Shown here piece by piece: positions 27,260 to 35,308 of a DNA stretch of 64,000 nucleotides. Source of the DNA: Neobacillus driksii. Lineage in GTDB: Bacteria; Bacillota; Bacilli; Bacillales; Cytobacillaceae. The notes beneath the pieces were generated by a model, which was not told the origin of the DNA, ran no database searches, and saw nothing but the letters and a program-made list of their open reading frames with translations. The stretch is taken from positions 62,001-126,000 of the forward strand of contig NZ_JACCBX010000007.1 in assembly GCF_013409995.1 (NCBI RefSeq). The letters are read 5' to 3'. Positions within the stretch are counted from its first letter, which is position 1. Every line of letters starts with the position of its first letter. The position numbers were made by a program, and so were the translations under genes.

Positions 27260-27465
27260 GTAAAATAAGCGGAGAATTTCCGGCTAACTGCAGAAAGGGG
27301 CTCGTTTCGGGGTAAATAAGCGGAGGTTTTCCGCTTATGCAAAGAAAAATCTCCCATTTTCGAATTTTTCTAGCCATTAGGCGGAATCTTTCCGTCTATT
27401 TTATGCTTTTTCTAATGATATTTACTTATTAAGCGGAATTCTTCCGTCTATTTATCAGATCGGGG
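27260..27465 (-). repeat. four-hairpin dispersed repeat element, copy 2 (inverted)
   Basis: The 436-nt gap after the hemolysin-III gene holds four AAGCGGA/TCCGCTT-type palindromes with CGGA cores at 27270, 27321, 27382 and 27434 (spacing 51, 61, 52). Read on the minus strand, it aligns with copy 1 at 6948-7140, including shared words between the hairpins such as CCCCGAAAC and the AATAGACGGA arm. The rest of the gap holds only the PBP terminator. Confidence 0.75.
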
Positions 27466-27490
27466 CTTAGCTGTATCCCCAAAAATAAAG

Positions 27491-27518
27491 AAAAAGACGT
27501 ATGCCTGTTCATACGTCA
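27491..27518 (-). terminator. terminator of the class B PBP gene
   Basis: Stem GACGTATG / CATACGTC followed on the minus strand by a T-rich run, about 70 nt beyond the stop. Confidence 0.75.
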
Positions 27519-27588
27519 ATTCTTGTGTCTATTAATATGGGTGCACCAAAACGGAACCCTCCTAAAAGTATCAGACGCCTTTTTCAAT

Positions 27589-29658
27589 TTAATTTTTCTT
27601 CATTGCAAAGTAGGTATCCATCACTCTTCGGCCGATAAGAAAGTTTGCTCCATTATCGGTAGTACCTTGGTACGCCCAAGGGACAATCACAGCCATTGCC
27701 ACTTCAGGGTTGGTGCTTGGTGCGTAAGTAACTAAGCTTAAATTCATTACAGGAGGCGGTTCTTTCCCGAATTTAGCGCGTTCGGGTCCATCATAAAACG
27801 CCTCCGCGGTCCCAGTTTTCCCTGCAGGAGAGTAGGAGACGCCTGTAAACCGTCTAAATGCTGTTCCCCCTGGCTCCTGGAATACTTTTTTGAAGCCTAG
27901 TTGAACTCGGTCCATCCATGCAGGTTCGGCATCAATTGTATTCAGGACAGTTGGTTTAATTTCTTGGAAAACAGGTCCGATTTCGTCTGTATTATTATCA
28001 ATCGGCTCACGTATTTCCTTTACAATGTGAGGTTTCATCCTTTTTCCGCCATTTGCAATCGTTGAAATGTATTGTGCTAATTGCATAGGCGAATAGGTGT
28101 CATATTGTCCAATAACTAAGTCCATGATATGACCTGGGAGGCGGCTAGACCCCTTTAGACCACTGGATTCATTTGGCAAGTCAATTCCCGTTCTAGAACC
28201 AAGCCCAAAGCTTGCAAAGGAATTACGTATGATGTCAACTGTATTTGGTGCAAGACTTAAAGGCTGATCAAATTGGTAATTCCCTTTACCAATTCGAATA
28301 GCAGTATGGAACATATAAACGTTTGACGATAATTTTAACGCTTCGACATCATTCAGCGTCCCAAGGTAGGAATAGGACTTTTTCAATGGAGTGTCCTTGA
28401 TTTTAATACCTGTATCATTTATACGGGTTCCTGGTTTAATCACGCCTGTCTTGAAACCTGTTAGAACCGTAGCACCTTTTACAGCTGAACCTACATTATA
28501 GGTAGTCGTAATTGTACCCAATGCGTCATCTTGCATTTCTAATTGGCCAGTTTCTGGATTTTTAACGATTCTTTTTCCTGCCATAGTTAAAACCGCTCCA
28601 TTATTTGGATCCATTAACACGACATAGGCGCGATCCAACAGGGAGGTATTAGGTGTTTTTTTCAATCCCCAAAGCTCTTCCTCAATGATTTTTTCTACTG
28701 CTTTTTGTAATTCCATATCAACAGTGAGGACGAGGTCCTTGCCTCTTTTTCCATCTGTAACTACTTCGGTTTCAATAACATTACCTTGCTTATCTGTAAC
28801 TGTTTTAACCTTTGATTTGTGACCATGGAGAACATCTTCGTATTGCAGTTCAAGTTGGCTTTTTCCAACTCTGTCATTCCGGTTGTACCCTAACGATAAA
28901 AAATAATCCAGTCGGTCTGCGGGCAGACCCTCCTCTGTTTTCGTAACGTTTCCTAGGATTGATTTTAAAGTTTGGTCAAAAGTGTAAGATCTATCCCAGT
29001 CTGTAGTAGTATCAATTCCAGGGAGAGATTGTAGATTCTCACTTACAATCGCAAATTCCTCAGGTGTGACATCTTCATTTTTGACAATTTGTGGGGTGAA
29101 TTTATAACCGCTCGAAAATTCAAGATATATGGACCAAACTTCTAAATCTTCTGGCGTTAACTGACTTATTTCTTCCTCAGTGATCCGTTCAATCTTTAAT
29201 TTATATATATCATTATCCTTTAATTTTTTTGCTTTCACTAAATCTAATTCTTTTTTTGTGACTTTTGCATCCGCTTTTTTGGGATATTTGAGGATCCAAA
29301 GATCCTTTTTTTCTCGTTGCGTCATCTTATCATAATTTTTAAAAATTAATTTCGCTAATTTTTCAGCCGTATCCAGCATCTCTTTCTGGCTGGCTCCCAT
29401 ATTTGTGTATGTAATGGCGCGTTTTGGAATATTGTCAACGATGACTCGGTAATTACTATCAAACATTTTTCCCCTTGGTACAGGGTTGTTTATCGTAATA
29501 TCTTCTTTTCGCTCCAATTCACGTTTGAAATTTTCTCCGTATACGATTTGAACAAATCCCAGGCGCAAAATTAGGATGGAAAATAACAAAAATACACTAA
29601 AAAATAGCAGATTAAGGCGGATTGGAAAATGAGATTTCTTCTTTTTCTTTTTCTCCAA
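27589..29658 (-). CDS. class B penicillin-binding protein, PbpA/PbpH type
   Basis: This 689-aa transpeptidase cross-links peptidoglycan for rod-shaped elongation. It has a basic cytoplasmic start, one anchor helix (residues ~13-33), and a long dimerisation/pedestal region with P-R-G-K-M-F-D. The transpeptidase domain has the active-site S-A-V-K near residue 390, S-S-N and K-T-G-T-A near residue 615. Length and layout fit B. subtilis PBP2A or PBPH; which one cannot be told by eye. The start is a TTG with AAGGATGTG upstream. It is a single gene with its own terminator. Confidence 0.93.
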   Translation of the reverse strand: MEKKKKKKSHFPIRLNLLFFSVFLLFSILILRLGFVQIVYGENFKRELERKEDITINNPVPRGKMFDSNYRVIVDNIPKRAITYTNMGASQKEMLDTAEKLAKLIFKNYDKMTQREKKDLWILKYPKKADAKVTKKELDLVKAKKLKDNDIYKLKIERITEEEISQLTPEDLEVWSIYLEFSSGYKFTPQIVKNEDVTPEEFAIVSENLQSLPGIDTTTDWDRSYTFDQTLKSILGNVTKTEEGLPADRLDYFLSLGYNRNDRVGKSQLELQYEDVLHGHKSKVKTVTDKQGNVIETEVVTDGKRGKDLVLTVDMELQKAVEKIIEEELWGLKKTPNTSLLDRAYVVLMDPNNGAVLTMAGKRIVKNPETGQLEMQDDALGTITTTYNVGSAVKGATVLTGFKTGVIKPGTRINDTGIKIKDTPLKKSYSYLGTLNDVEALKLSSNVYMFHTAIRIGKGNYQFDQPLSLAPNTVDIIRNSFASFGLGSRTGIDLPNESSGLKGSSRLPGHIMDLVIGQYDTYSPMQLAQYISTIANGGKRMKPHIVKEIREPIDNNTDEIGPVFQEIKPTVLNTIDAEPAWMDRVQLGFKKVFQEPGGTAFRRFTGVSYSPAGKTGTAEAFYDGPERAKFGKEPPPVMNLSLVTYAPSTNPEVAMAVIVPWAYQGTTDNGANFLIGRRVMDTYFAMKKN

Positions 29659-29910
29659 GTGTTTTCACATCCTTGATACTTTTTGGTTAGTATGTCCTCA
29701 TAAGAGAATTGGTAATTATTATTTATTTTACGTTTACATTTGAAAAAATGTAAAGGATTTCCTCTTCAATTGTAACCTTTGCGTAAATTTTTCGTGTTCT
29801 ATTTAGATGTTACCATTTGTTAGAGGACTTGAAATTTTAGCCATTTTCGAAAACATCATTTATAATGATATGGCAATCCTCACAAATAGAGAATTTTAGG
29901 AGGTTACATA

Positions 29911-31440
29911 TTGGAAAAAGTAGTGGATCAATCGTTACAGGCTGCTTTAGAAAAATTTCATGCTTTAGATCAGAAAATCACTCATTTTTCAAGTATCATT
30001 GGTCTGACTGATTGGGACTCAAAAGTGATGGCACCGAAAAAAGGCAGAAATGTGTTTGCCAAAGCAACTGGAACATTAAGGACGGAAGTGTTTAAGCTCC
30101 AGGTATCGGAGGAAATGGGAGACTTGCTGGCAGTTTTAACTTCAGCAGAAAACTCAGAAGTATTGGATCAAGTGACAAAAGCAAAGGTAAGAGAGTACAA
30201 TGAGTTTTATCAAAAATCAAAAAGTATTCCAGCTGACCTTTTTCAGGAGTATTCTATTTTAACGGCCCAGGCAAATAACGCATGGGAAGAAGCTAGAGAG
30301 AAAAATGAGTTTGCTATTTTCCTTCCGTATTTAGAAAAAATCGTAGATTACAAGAGAAAGTTTGCTGAAATATACGGCTATGAAGATCATCCATATGACG
30401 CTTTATTAGATGAATTTGAACCAGGTTTAACAGTAAAAAGGTTAGATCCTTTATTCGCGAAACTTAGAGAATCAAGTGTAAATCTTTTAGACCGGATTAA
30501 AAAGTCAGGAAAAACTACACCTGAGGAAGTGTTCGAACAGGCATTTGAGATTGATAAACAGAAAGAATTTAATCGTTTTATTTTACCTATTATTGGTTTT
30601 GATATGGAAGCAGGCCGTCTTGATGAAACCGTTCATCCATTTGCACAAACGGTTACGATTGGCGATGTTCGTTTAACTACCCGCTATGTAGAAAAAAATG
30701 TCCGTTCTGCACTTTTTGGTACGATTCATGAAGCAGGCCACGGTATATATGAGCAGCATGTAAATCCAGAGTATGAAGAAAGCGTCCTTCAAAGCGGCGC
30801 TTCATTTGGTATCCATGAATCGCAATCAAGATTTTTAGAAAATATGGTTGGACGCAGTAATGAATTTTGGTATTATTTTTACCCTCATCTGGTTAAATAT
30901 TTTCCAGCACAGCTTAAAAATGTTTCAGTTGATGATTTTTACAAAGCAGTTAATAGTGTAAAGCCATCCTTTATTCGTGTCGAAGCGGATGAATTAACGT
31001 ATAATCTTCACATTATGCTTCGATATGAAATTGAAAAAGCGTTAATTGGCGGTGTAATCGAAGTGAAGGATTTACCTGCAGTATGGAATCAAAAAATGCA
31101 GGACTACCTTGGAATTACACCACCTACTGATAGTGAGGGCGTACTTCAGGATGTGCATTGGTCGTTTGGCGGGTTTGGTTATTTCCCATCCTATTCATTA
31201 GGAAATCTCTATGCCGCTCAAATCCTTCGTACCATACAAAAGGAGATCCCAGATTTCTATGCCCATATTGAAAATGGCCGTTTCGAGGTTATTCAGGAAT
31301 GGCTGCGTGAAAATATCCATCAATATGGAAAACTGTATACGCCTAATGAGTTAATTATTAAAATAACAGGTGAACAGTTAAACGCCAATTACCTTGTTGA
31401 GTACCTTGAGAAGAAATATTCCGAGGTTTATGGGTTGTAG
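29911..31440 (+). CDS. ypwA: M32-family metallocarboxypeptidase (Taq type)
   Basis: This 509-aa zinc carboxypeptidase removes C-terminal amino acids from peptides with broad specificity. The zinc motif H-E-A-G-H (T-I-H-E-A-G-H-G-I-Y-E-Q) lies near residue 275 with the third ligand Glu in H-E-S-Q-S-R. I-R-V-E-A-D-E and G-Y-F-P-S-Y-S-L-G-N are also family hallmarks. The TTG start follows AGGAGG. Normal length; stands alone, cytoplasmic. Confidence 0.94.
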   Translation: MEKVVDQSLQAALEKFHALDQKITHFSSIIGLTDWDSKVMAPKKGRNVFAKATGTLRTEVFKLQVSEEMGDLLAVLTSAENSEVLDQVTKAKVREYNEFYQKSKSIPADLFQEYSILTAQANNAWEEAREKNEFAIFLPYLEKIVDYKRKFAEIYGYEDHPYDALLDEFEPGLTVKRLDPLFAKLRESSVNLLDRIKKSGKTTPEEVFEQAFEIDKQKEFNRFILPIIGFDMEAGRLDETVHPFAQTVTIGDVRLTTRYVEKNVRSALFGTIHEAGHGIYEQHVNPEYEESVLQSGASFGIHESQSRFLENMVGRSNEFWYYFYPHLVKYFPAQLKNVSVDDFYKAVNSVKPSFIRVEADELTYNLHIMLRYEIEKALIGGVIEVKDLPAVWNQKMQDYLGITPPTDSEGVLQDVHWSFGGFGYFPSYSLGNLYAAQILRTIQKEIPDFYAHIENGRFEVIQEWLRENIHQYGKLYTPNELIIKITGEQLNANYLVEYLEKKYSEVYGL

Positions 31441-31504
31441 AAAAAATTTGGTATTGACTCTATAGTGGATTTATCATATAGTATTAGTAATAAAATATTT
31501 CCTT

Positions 31505-31621
31505 TTAAAGGGGAGTAGCTGGACAATAAAGTCGTCATTCCGAGAAGTAATTTCTCCGGCTTTATTGGCAACGTGATGTTGTTAGCAAGACCTTTACTGC
31601 AAAACGGTAAAGGTCTTTTTG
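31505..31621 (+). promoter_or_regulatory. yybP-ykoY manganese riboswitch with terminator
   Basis: The leader shows the yybP-ykoY signature: AAAGGGGAGTAGC at 31507-31519, and the second conserved segment GGCAACGTG near 31567. A terminator stem AGACCTTTAC / GTAAAGGTCT with five T follows at 31588-31620. Mn2+ binding is known to favour readthrough in this class. The downstream gene is a TerC-family protein, the standard target. Aptamer borders are approximate. Confidence 0.85.
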
Positions 31622-31631
31622 TGTTTATTGA

Positions 31632-31687
31632 GGCCTTTACCGTTGGAAAAAGTTCAACTTTTTCCTTGGTAAAGGCTTTTTTATTGC
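31632..31687 (+). terminator. second, longer terminator hairpin in the Mn-riboswitch leader
   Basis: The stem GCCTTTACC / GGTAAAGGC at 31633-31676 encloses an inner AAAAAGTT / AACTTTTT stem and ends in six T. Its arms repeat the ACCTTTAC / GTAAAGGT words of the riboswitch terminator just upstream, so the arms of the two hairpins could swap partners. Confidence 0.7.
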
Positions 31688-31737
31688 AGCAAGAGGGATA
31701 TTTTAGAAAAAAACTTACTTTACAGGAGGACTTATTG

Positions 31738-32526
31738 ATGGACTTTTCTCTATTGCTGGAATATGGATGGGTGTTATTGGTGTTAGTGGCACTGGAAGGA
31801 TTATTAGCAGCAGACAATGCCTTGGTGCTTGCCATCATGGTAAAGCATTTACCGGAAGAAGATCGGAAGAAAGCATTATTTTATGGGTTAGCGGGAGCGT
31901 TCGTGTTTCGATTTGCTTCATTGTTTATTATTTCTTTTCTCGTCGATGTATGGCAGGTTCAAGCAATCGGTGCACTTTATCTTTTGTTTATGGCAGTTAA
32001 TCATATTATCCGAAAAATCGCTGTCAAAGGAAAATCGGAGGGTACCCAAGGAGAAAAGGCTGTTAAGAAAAGTGGATTTTGGTTAACTGTTTTTAAGGTT
32101 GAATTAGCAGATATTGCCTTTGCGGTGGACTCCATCTTAGCGGCGGTTGCACTCGCAGTCGTACTTCCAGACACGCCGCTTCCTAACATTGGCGGTTTGG
32201 ACGGTGGTAAATTCTTAGTTATTTTTGCCGGTGGAATCATTGGTCTTGTAATTATGCGATTTGCAGCAAATCAATTTGTAAAGCTATTAGAGAGAAGACC
32301 TGGTCTTGAAATAGCGGCATTTGGTATCGTTGGCTGGGTAGGTGTTAAGCTAGCAGTTTACACACTTTCGCATCCATCACTTGCAGTTTTAAGTGAAGAA
32401 TTCGCCCATTCTACAGAATGGAAATTAACGTTTTATGCCGTGTTAGTGGGAATTGCAGCAGCTGGCTGGTTCTTTTCAAAGGATCAAGTCGCAGAGAAGG
32501 CAAAATTAGATACAAAAGCCTCATAA
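31738..32526 (+). CDS. TerC-family membrane protein (manganese efflux, YkoY/YceF-like)
   Basis: This 262-aa membrane protein with seven or eight helices has TerC landmarks L-E-G-L-L-A-A-D-N-A-L-V-L-A near residue 20 and E-L-A-D-I-A-F-A-V-D-S-I-L-A-A in the middle, whose acidic residues sit in the membrane. Members controlled by this riboswitch export Mn2+, often to feed secreted metalloenzymes. ATG 31738 follows AGGAGG; the long upstream frame crosses the riboswitch and is not coding. Confidence 0.93.
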   Translation: MDFSLLLEYGWVLLVLVALEGLLAADNALVLAIMVKHLPEEDRKKALFYGLAGAFVFRFASLFIISFLVDVWQVQAIGALYLLFMAVNHIIRKIAVKGKSEGTQGEKAVKKSGFWLTVFKVELADIAFAVDSILAAVALAVVLPDTPLPNIGGLDGGKFLVIFAGGIIGLVIMRFAANQFVKLLERRPGLEIAAFGIVGWVGVKLAVYTLSHPSLAVLSEEFAHSTEWKLTFYAVLVGIAAAGWFFSKDQVAEKAKLDTKAS

Positions 32527-32571
32527 TTTACTCGCGATAGAGGAAAACTTAAAAGAATAAGATTCGAAAGG

Positions 32572-32604
32572 AAGCTGCATTCAAATCGATTGCAGCTTTT
32601 TTTT
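32572..32604 (+). terminator. intrinsic terminator of terC-like gene
   Basis: Stem AAGCTGCA / TGCAGCTT with eight T. Confidence 0.8.
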
Positions 32605-32660
32605 CAGTAAAAAATACTGATTATGGGTATGAATAATGTATACATATATTTTTATGGAGG

Positions 32661-32685
32661 TGTAAGCCTTACATCATGTAAGGTG
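32661..32685 (+). promoter_or_regulatory. three-arm alternative hairpin over the CNNM ribosome site
   Basis: The leader reads TGTAAG (32661), CTTACA (32668), TGTAAG (32677). The middle arm can pair with the first, leaving the AAGGTG ribosome site free, or with the third (perfect CCTTACAT-C-ATGTAAGG, 32667-32683), burying it. This is a candidate translation switch; the inducing signal is unknown. Confidence 0.4.
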
Positions 32686-32690
32686 AGCCA

Positions 32691-34010
32691 TTGACAATTA
32701 TAAATCTTCTATTAATTGCTTTATTAATTGCGTTAACTGGATACTTCGTGGCGACTGAATTTGCAATCGTGAAGGTACGGGGATCCAGAATTGAACAATT
32801 AATCGCAGAAGGTAAAAAAGGGGCAGAAGCGGCTAAACATGTGACAACCCACCTCGATGAATACTTATCAGCCTGTCAGCTTGGAATAACGGTTACCGCT
32901 TTAGGTCTTGGCTGGCTGGGTGAACCAACGGTTGAAAGCCTATTGTTCCCGCTATTTAAACGGATGGAGTTAAATGAGGCGATATCCCATGTTCTATCGT
33001 TTGGTTTGGCATTTGCGTCCGTTACGTTTTTACACGTGGTGATTGGCGAGCTCGCTCCCAAAACTGTTGCCATACAAAAAGCAGAGGAAATTACTCTTGC
33101 GACCTCCAAACCATTGATTTGGTTTTATAAAATTATGTACCCCTTTATTTGGATATTAAATCATTCTGCACGGGTAATAGTAGGATGGTTTGGATTCAAA
33201 TCTGTTTCAGAAAATGAATTGGGATTGTCTGAGGAAGAACTGCGAATTCTATTGTCAGAAAGCTATGAAAGTGGAGAAATCAATAAAAGCGAACTGGAGT
33301 ACGTGAACAATATTTTTGAATTTGATGAAAGAATTGCAAAAGAGATTATGGTTCCAAGAACGGAAATGGTTACCTTAAATATGAATGACAGTTTTGAAAC
33401 AGTCAGGGAGGTTATAAAAAGAGAAAAATATACACGTTACCCCGTTGTGGTCGATGGTGATAAGGACAATATATTAGGTCTTATAAATATAAAAGAAATT
33501 TTAACGGAGGAAATTAGGAGGGAAGAAATCCTAAAGGATACCACCTTGCAGTCAATGTTGAGACCCGTTATTCGTGTTATTGAATCCATTCCAATTCACG
33601 ACTTGCTGGTGAAAATGCAAAAGGAACGATCTCACATGGCCATTCTTCTTGATGAATATGGAGGGACTTCTGGATTAGTAACCGTTGAGGATATTTTAGA
33701 GGAAATTGTCGGCGAAATCCGTGATGAGTACGACACAGATGAAGTTGCTGAAATTCGAAAAATTAACCCTGACCACTACCTGTTTAATGCCAAAGTATTA
33801 GTGGGAGAAGTAAATGATGTTTTGGGTACAAATTTATCTGCTGAGGAAGTAGATACGATTGGCGGTTGGTTCCTGACTCGTAACTTTGATGCAAAAAAGG
33901 GCGACCAGATCGAGGAAGAAGGAATTATTTTCACTGTAAAAGAAATTCAAGGACATCATATTCTATTAATAGAAGCAAAAAAAGTATTTACTGCAGAAGA
34001 AAAAACATAA
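32691..34010 (+). CDS. CNNM/CorC-type transporter-associated protein (DUF21-CBS-CBS-CorC_HlyC)
   Basis: This 439-aa protein has four N-terminal membrane segments (DUF21, with [16 protein letters not shown] and G-E-L-A-P-K), two CBS domains (about residues 210-340; [11 protein letters not shown]) and the C-terminal CorC_HlyC domain. The family exports Mg2+ (B. subtilis YhdP/MpfA group). The TTG start follows AAGGTG and gives the standard M-x-I-I-N-L start. A three-arm hairpin overlaps the ribosome site. It sits after the Mn-controlled terC-like gene, so this is a metal homeostasis neighbourhood. Confidence 0.93.
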   Translation: MTIINLLLIALLIALTGYFVATEFAIVKVRGSRIEQLIAEGKKGAEAAKHVTTHLDEYLSACQLGITVTALGLGWLGEPTVESLLFPLFKRMELNEAISHVLSFGLAFASVTFLHVVIGELAPKTVAIQKAEEITLATSKPLIWFYKIMYPFIWILNHSARVIVGWFGFKSVSENELGLSEEELRILLSESYESGEINKSELEYVNNIFEFDERIAKEIMVPRTEMVTLNMNDSFETVREVIKREKYTRYPVVVDGDKDNILGLINIKEILTEEIRREEILKDTTLQSMLRPVIRVIESIPIHDLLVKMQKERSHMAILLDEYGGTSGLVTVEDILEEIVGEIRDEYDTDEVAEIRKINPDHYLFNAKVLVGEVNDVLGTNLSAEEVDTIGGWFLTRNFDAKKGDQIEEEGIIFTVKEIQGHHILLIEAKKVFTAEEKT

Positions 34011-34050
34011 ACAAGCAATTCCGCCTGATTTAGGAATTGCTTGTTTTAAT
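34011..34050 (+). terminator. intrinsic terminator
   Basis: Stem ACAAGCAATTCC / GGAATTGCTTGT and T-rich tail directly after the CNNM gene. Confidence 0.8.
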
Positions 34051-34145
34051 TTGTCAAGAATGGGTGAACGATTTATCAAAAAAAGTTTGACAATTTTGTG
34101 AACACGAGCAATAATTAATAATATATAGAAAGGGGATATGTTGTT

Positions 34146-34409
34146 ATGAAGGGAAGAGAGAGATTACTGAATGCGGTAACCTATGTTGGGCTGATTGTTC
34201 TAACACTTGGAATTTTAACTTTTATGGCAGGTTTAATTGTAAACGGTTTCAGCATTTTGGTTCCAGTCGGTATTGGAACATCCGTTGGTGCAGTTTTTAT
34301 TTTTCTGATTGGCGTGTTTTTAGTCGTAACAGATGAGATGTTAGAAAAATCATATATCGGAACGAAAGTGGTTCCATTGAAATCAAAAAAAGGAGCACCT
34401 ATTCAATAG
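34146..34409 (+). CDS. small two-helix membrane protein (87 aa)
   Basis: This 87-aa protein has two hydrophobic helices (residues ~12-33 and ~38-62) and a basic tail K-S-K-K-G. The ATG lies 10 nt after AAAGGGG. It is a single gene convergent with qoxABCD and shares a terminator with it. No known domain; function unknown. Confidence 0.65.
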   Translation: MKGRERLLNAVTYVGLIVLTLGILTFMAGLIVNGFSILVPVGIGTSVGAVFIFLIGVFLVVTDEMLEKSYIGTKVVPLKSKKGAPIQ

Positions 34410-34425
34410 GTACTCCTTTCTTTAT
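34388..34425. terminator. bidirectional terminator of the qox operon and 34146 gene
   Basis: Stem AAGGAG-C-ACCTAT / ATAGGT-A-CTCCTT with T-rich runs on both sides; it overlaps the last codons of the plus-strand gene. Confidence 0.75.
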
Positions 34426-34707
34426 TTACATATCCCAAACCATCGCGAGTAAGGTTCCGAATACTGTAACGAGTGCAATGATCAGACCGTAGAATACATT
34501 TGTATAAATTGCACTTTTATCTTTTGTTTCTCCGGCGTGCATAAAGACAACTAACTGAAGTCCCGCTTGAATAAATGCTGTGACAAGAAGGATTGTCATG
34601 CCTGCAGCAAAGGACATATCAAGGAAGTAAACCGCTAATGCAACGGTTGTCAGGAGTAACGAGAATACAAAACCAAGTACTTGTTTCATCGGAAATAATT
34701 GGCTCAT
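34426..34707 (-). CDS. qoxD: cytochrome aa3 quinol oxidase subunit IV
   Basis: This 93-aa protein has three membrane helices, the small CyoD/QoxD-type subunit (M-S-Q-L-F-P-M-K-Q-V, then Q-L-V-V-F-M-H-A in helix two). It is needed for assembly and stability of the oxidase. It is the last gene of qoxABCD, starting one base after the qoxC stop region, with AAGGA before the ATG. Confidence 0.92.
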   Translation of the reverse strand: MSQLFPMKQVLGFVFSLLLTTVALAVYFLDMSFAAGMTILLVTAFIQAGLQLVVFMHAGETKDKSAIYTNVFYGLIIALVTVFGTLLAMVWDM

Positions 34708-34708
34708 A

Positions 34709-35305
34709 TTACATCATTCCTTTCAAATAGATGAAGCTGAAGATGAAAATCCAAACGACATCTAGGAAATGCCAATAAAGCGAAAAGATGAATGCTTTAT
34801 TGGTTGTTTGTGGGGTTAATCCACGTTTTTTGATCTGAAGGATAATGAACAATCCCCAGAAAAATCCAAGTGTAACGTGTGCTCCATGTGTTCCAAGGGT
34901 TGTTAAGAGTGCACTTGTAAATGCGCTAGTTTGTATACCAGCACCTTCATGTACATACGTAACAAACTCAAATATTTCCACTCCTAAAAATGCTAGACCG
35001 AGAAGAAGTGTGATGGAAAAGAAGGTAACCATCGCTTTTTGTTTTCCAATACGCATCGCATGAATACCAAGTCCAACAGTAAAACTACTCGTTAAAAGTA
35101 TGATTGTTTCGAATAGAACAGGGGTGATTTGGAATATCTCTGCTCCAGTTGGACCGCTGCCAGTTCTATTCTCTAACGTGAAATAGGTGGCGAAAAGGGT
35201 AGCGAAAAGCATAATTTCGGCACCAAGGAAGATCCAAAATCCTAAGATTTTTAAACTGTTTTCTTCGGTACTGTATTCTAATGGAAGCGAGTTATCTATT
35301 TTCAT
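34709..35305 (-). CDS. qoxC: cytochrome aa3 quinol oxidase subunit III
   Basis: This 198-aa protein has five membrane helices, as in the haem-copper oxidase subunit III family. Landmarks are the start E-N-S-L-K-I-L-G-F-W-I-F-L-G-A-E, a central G-T-H-G-A-H-V and the end Y-W-H-F-L-D-V-V-W-I-F-I-F. It packs against subunit I and may shape the oxygen path. The ATG lies 3 nt after qoxB with GAGGTG as its ribosome site. Confidence 0.95.
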   Translation of the reverse strand: MKIDNSLPLEYSTEENSLKILGFWIFLGAEIMLFATLFATYFTLENRTGSGPTGAEIFQITPVLFETIILLTSSFTVGLGIHAMRIGKQKAMVTFFSITLLLGLAFLGVEIFEFVTYVHEGAGIQTSAFTSALLTTLGTHGAHVTLGFFWGLFIILQIKKRGLTPQTTNKAFIFSLYWHFLDVVWIFIFSFIYLKGMM

Positions 35306-35308
35306 TTT

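Noticed and set aside
27523..27735. 70-codon plus-strand frame
   Set aside because: Antisense to the C-terminus of the class B PBP, without ribosome site.
31573..31737. N-terminal extension of the TerC-like protein
   Set aside because: The extension is encoded by riboswitch terminator stems; the true ATG at 31738 has AGGAGG.
31428..31838. 136-codon minus-strand frame
   Set aside because: It is antisense to the Mn riboswitch and the terC-like start; composition is not protein-like.
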